A stretch of 64,000 nucleotides of DNA from Apostichopus japonicus (Eukaryota > Echinodermata > Holothuroidea > Aspidochirotida > Stichopodidae): NCBI RefSeq assembly GCF_037975245.1, contig NC_092570.1:4684001-4748000 (forward strand), in the 5' to 3' direction. Of this stretch, positions 60,501-64,000 are shown in pieces. The notes under the pieces were generated by a model. The model did not search any database. It was given only the letters and a program-made list of their open reading frames with translations, and was not told the origin of the DNA. Numbering within the stretch: position 1 is the stretch's first letter; each line of letters opens with the position of its first letter. Both the position numbers and the translations under genes were made by a program.

Positions 60501-63500
60501 AGAAACAAGCTCATACAAGTGCTCTGAAGGGAGACATGATAGTAAAGTATAGGAGGGGAGGAAAAATTGTCCCAACTGGGTGAAACATGACTTAAAGACA
60601 TGAACAAACATGCACACACAAAAAAAGGAACAGATGTTTAACAAGAGGCTTTTGAAATGCAAACCACTTTACTACTGGTAACAGGGAATATTCTTCCTCA
60701 CCCACTCGCACAAAGCTCACACTATTGCTACATGATCTGAATGACCATTTACTTGGAGATAGGTATGTTTTTTTTCTTCTTTGGCGAGTTCCTTTTGAAA
60801 AGAACAATGATTGAACTCATTCCAATCCTTGCGAGAAGCATAAGTCTCCCTACTGCAGTGTAACTGCTTTAATAAACTATATTACTACTTGAAATCATTG
60901 ACAGAATTCACCAAAATAAATAAATTGACCATTTGAAAGCATGAATACCAGGAGTGGTGTCATGCTCTCCAAAACAGGACTTGCCAAAATCTGAGAACTG
61001 GTTGACAATGTTTAAAGGTACCAGCAGATTTTGAGTTACCACAGCCAGCATGGTAAATGAACCTTCCAGCAGGAATAACCTTATCTTACTTCGAGCCTGA
61101 CTTTGCGGTGACCTCTTTTACGGCTTTGTCGGCAACCTTGTTAAGTCAGCAAAGTTTCTTACACCTTTTGCGAGCCACAATCAAACCTTTTCACACGATG
61201 TCAAAAACACTTTGCATTCACGTACTGTCTCTTTATGCTAAGTTAAATTCTTGAAGACGCACTCACTCAAATTCGTTTCCTGCTGCTCGAGGCATCGAGA
61301 CGTTGCTCTCAAATCTGAAGCAGGTTTGGAAGTATAAATTTGCTTGGCATGCATTTGTCAGCATGATATAAGAAAAAGAAAGAAATAAAGTCTACATAAG
61401 AAAAACTGTTATTGAGAATACAAAATCAAAAGATTCTACTAAGCGTCAGTTCTCTATGCCCCTGTGACATTTTTGTCAACTCTGGTTTTATGACTTAATG
61501 AACACAAACGAATCGATAGACAAACAAAATTGAAGAAGAAAAAAATAAGGTGTGAATAAAGGTCAACCTATGACATGACCCCTCACAAATGTCAAGCATT
61601 TTATAATATGCAAATTTTAATAGAAAAACAAAGGGAAAAAGATTTAATACTTTTGAATTTTTGTTTCCAGCTTCGCCTTGCTAAAACCATCAATTATGTA
61701 CACTAGATTTTAAAAAAAAAACATGAATCAATCAAATAGTCATGTAATAACCAGAAGTGAAGAGCTCTCAGCTTAATACCCTAACCAGAAATAGAAGCTG
61801 TCCTTTCAGGGATTCAAAACTTATGTGGACTGGAAACCCGACATTCCTTTCCCCCAAAACATTCTTAACGACTACTCAACGACAAACCCTTTAACTTACA
61901 CTGAACTCACTTCCGCTTGGGAGTTCAGTCAGAACTTAGTTATTATTATTTCTTAATTTTAAGAGATTGATTAGTTAAAAGCACTTGTGAGGCATTGTAA
62001 CTGTACCTGATCTTGGAAATGAATCATAAAAGCTATCGCTAACCTTATCCAGCATAGAGTTACATTACATGATGTTTCCCCCCTGATAAAAAAAAAAAGA
62101 TTTGCAAGAGACCTCTGATCCTCCTCACCTTGCCTTATCTAGTTTAAACAATATTTTCTTCCTCCAGCCAACACAATGGACAAAAGACCCCCACCAACCC
62201 AAACCACTCATGGAAAACAAAACATGACCACAGCAAATAATTCAGACCAGAAATAACAGGACTGAATCAGCTAACTGAATCAGCTAACTGTCACAGGTTT
62301 AGTCTTAATACATTAAAATTGTCCAATACCAATCTTAACCCTGTCAATCAACTTAAGTTTATGACATTCCCAAGTTGATGAAGTATAAATCTTACTTTAC
62401 TGATTGCATATCACTACTTATTCTAGCCCTTCCCGCCCCCCCCCCCCGCCCATAACACCTCCCCATTATCCTAAGACTACATCCATGTGCCAAATTCAAA
62501 GCTGCCAACCCTAGTCAATCCCTCCACTGACCATTTTTAAATAATTTGTGGAGTCATATTGGTCAGTAAGGTGGAGGTGGGGGGGGGGGGTGGGGATAAG
62601 GTCTCTTTAACTTCAAGATATCCATTCACTTAAAGTCATCCTCTTAAATATTCCTCAACCATGTGACTCTTCTTAATTTAAAAAAAAAGAAGAAAAAAGA
62701 GAGAAAAACCTGATATATATATATATATGTTATACAAGTACACAATTTTTACCTATATTACTCTTGGTTATAGGGAAACTAAACATAATAACCCTGTGTG
62801 TGAATGTTTCCAGTCCACCCCTGTTAGCTTCAGAGCGAGATCAAAACTCATTCTATCTGTTGTCGTCAACTGCCGACGATATTCTCCACCACCACGAAGA
62901 GGAACAAACATGGTCAAGATATACACACACATATATATATATATGTATATATATACCTTACAAAAAAAAACTTTTAAGAAAGTTCTGTATCTTTTTCAAC
63001 AAGGTACTCTTCTTCTTTTCTTTTTTTATCAGCAAACATTAAAAAAAAACATGCTTTTGAAAGATTTTATGTTTTTTATGTTTAAGCAAAGTTTGACATA
63101 GATCACATCTGTTCTTTTAACATTAAAAAATCACCACTTGGATCAAAATCTATCGCTGAAAGCATGCAGAAAAATATCTTTCACTAAAAATTATCTCAGA
63201 TAATGTAAGTGTAAAATTTTTTTCTTTCTTCACTATTTACCAAGAACTGGTAGCTGTATCACAATATTTGTTCACTTGATTAAAAAAAAAAAAAAAAAAA
63301 AAAAAAACCTTAGGTTTTTGCTTAAAGAAAGGTTTGACGGATGAGAATTCAAGCTGTGTAAAAAAACAGTTTACTTGCAATGTCATTGCTTGCATTTATG
63401 ATAGTCTAAAATCCATTGCAATGTTTGTTTGTCTGTTACTATTTATTCTGTTCCTTTCGACGCTTTAGTAATGTGATACAACCAACCTGCATCTATTATA

Positions 63501-64000
63501 GTTTTTTCTTACAAACATACCCCTGCTCCCAATTTTATGATTACTTTGAAAACAAATTTTCTGTTTTAAGCAGGAATATTTTTCATATCACTGAGATTTT
63601 TTAACAAAGGTGACATTTTTCTAGTTTTTGCTGAATAAGTTGTTTTTTTCCATATAAACGTTTAAGATGTCATCCTGCATGTAAGCAAGGAAAACAAAGC
63701 GCCTTAATTTTAAAGCCGGCGTTTTAAATTTAATGCTTCAGTGAAATGTTGTAACCTTTATTTAGAAGGAGAATTTTTTTACTTAAAAAAACAAAACTGG
63801 GTAGAATCTTTAAGAAAGGAAGAGATCAAATCTACAAAATAGTGATATTTTGGAAAAATTGATTTCTGACCAATCTTAAAATATCACAAAAATAACCTGG
63901 AAAAGAGTGCCCTTTACATAATTTTGCATGTTTGAATATATATTTCTTTTACCTTAATATGGAAGCAAAACAATTCCATCTCATTGTTGTGGGTGATCCT
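57511..64000. other. No confident gene; possible 3' UTR or introns of a gene to the right
   Basis: AT-rich DNA with a TTC-rich run (57986-58045), (AT)n near 62716 and 62933, a G-run near 62579 and a 27-nt A-run ending at 63306. TTTATT at 57888-57893 (AATAAA on -) could end a long - strand transcript. Two weak - strand exon candidates (61267-61314 and 61086-61136) are described under findings; they do not join in frame to each other. Confidence 0.35.
60440..60552. repeat. Perfect 18-bp inverted repeat
   Basis: CTATACTTTACTATCATG (60440-60457) is the exact reverse complement of CATGATAGTAAAGTATAG (60535-60552). Outside the right arm, ATTGTCCCAACTGG repeats the sequence that follows the 92-bp array at 51704-51735, so both belong to one repeat family, possibly a foldback MITE. 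Confidence 0.85.

Overview
This window is animal nuclear DNA, AT-rich, with GT-AG introns, many short repeats and no bacterial-style operons. It carries four ordinary conserved animal genes, all assembled here by hand from splice sites, reading phase and recognisable protein families. Gene content (TMEM255-like, FSP1/AIFM2-like, MOSPD1/3-like and Rab6) fits a deuterostome. The G/C-rich repeat termini and MITE load suggest a marine invertebrate, most likely an echinoderm, but the species is an inference I cannot prove.

Layout: (1) 4.4-8.8 kb, + strand: a four-pass TMEM255-like membrane protein, 6 coding exons, 316 aa. (2) 9.5-17.5 kb: intergenic DNA with a 1.9 kb non-autonomous element full of AGGTCA direct repeats, a hAT-type MITE with a clean 8-bp target duplication, and several minisatellites. 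(3) 17.55-22.1 kb, - strand: complete FSP1/AIFM2-like CoQ oxidoreductase, 6 exons, 375 aa, with an N-myristoylation start. (4) 22.68-29.29 kb, + strand: an intact Ty3/Gypsy (Metaviridae) LTR retrotransposon with LTRs that look identical, ATTG target duplication, gag and a -1 frame pol. It sits between the divergent FSP1 and MOSPD genes. (5) 31.0-35.3 kb, + strand: MOSPD1/3-like MSP-domain ER protein, 5 exons, 210 aa, whose last intron is an 82-bp tandem array of terminal-exon-like units. (6) 40.1-54.7 kb, - strand: Rab6 GTPase, 7 exons, 209 aa, with a second candidate terminal exon 5 kb downstream that also ends in a CXC prenylation motif. (7) 55.7-57.5 kb: a composite element with another element nested in it. 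(8) 57.5-64 kb: no confident gene, possibly the 3' UTR or introns of a gene outside the window.

The most noteworthy observations are the textbook -1 frameshift signal in the retrotransposon (UUUAAAC, immediately followed by the gag stop, 8-nt spacer, stem-loop and possible pseudoknot), the duplicated terminal exons of the MOSPD gene, the alternative Rab6 tail exon, and the inverted LTR-derived motifs in the retrotransposon leader. The genes do not form a pathway; they are neighbours. All splice models are sequence-based inferences without transcript data.
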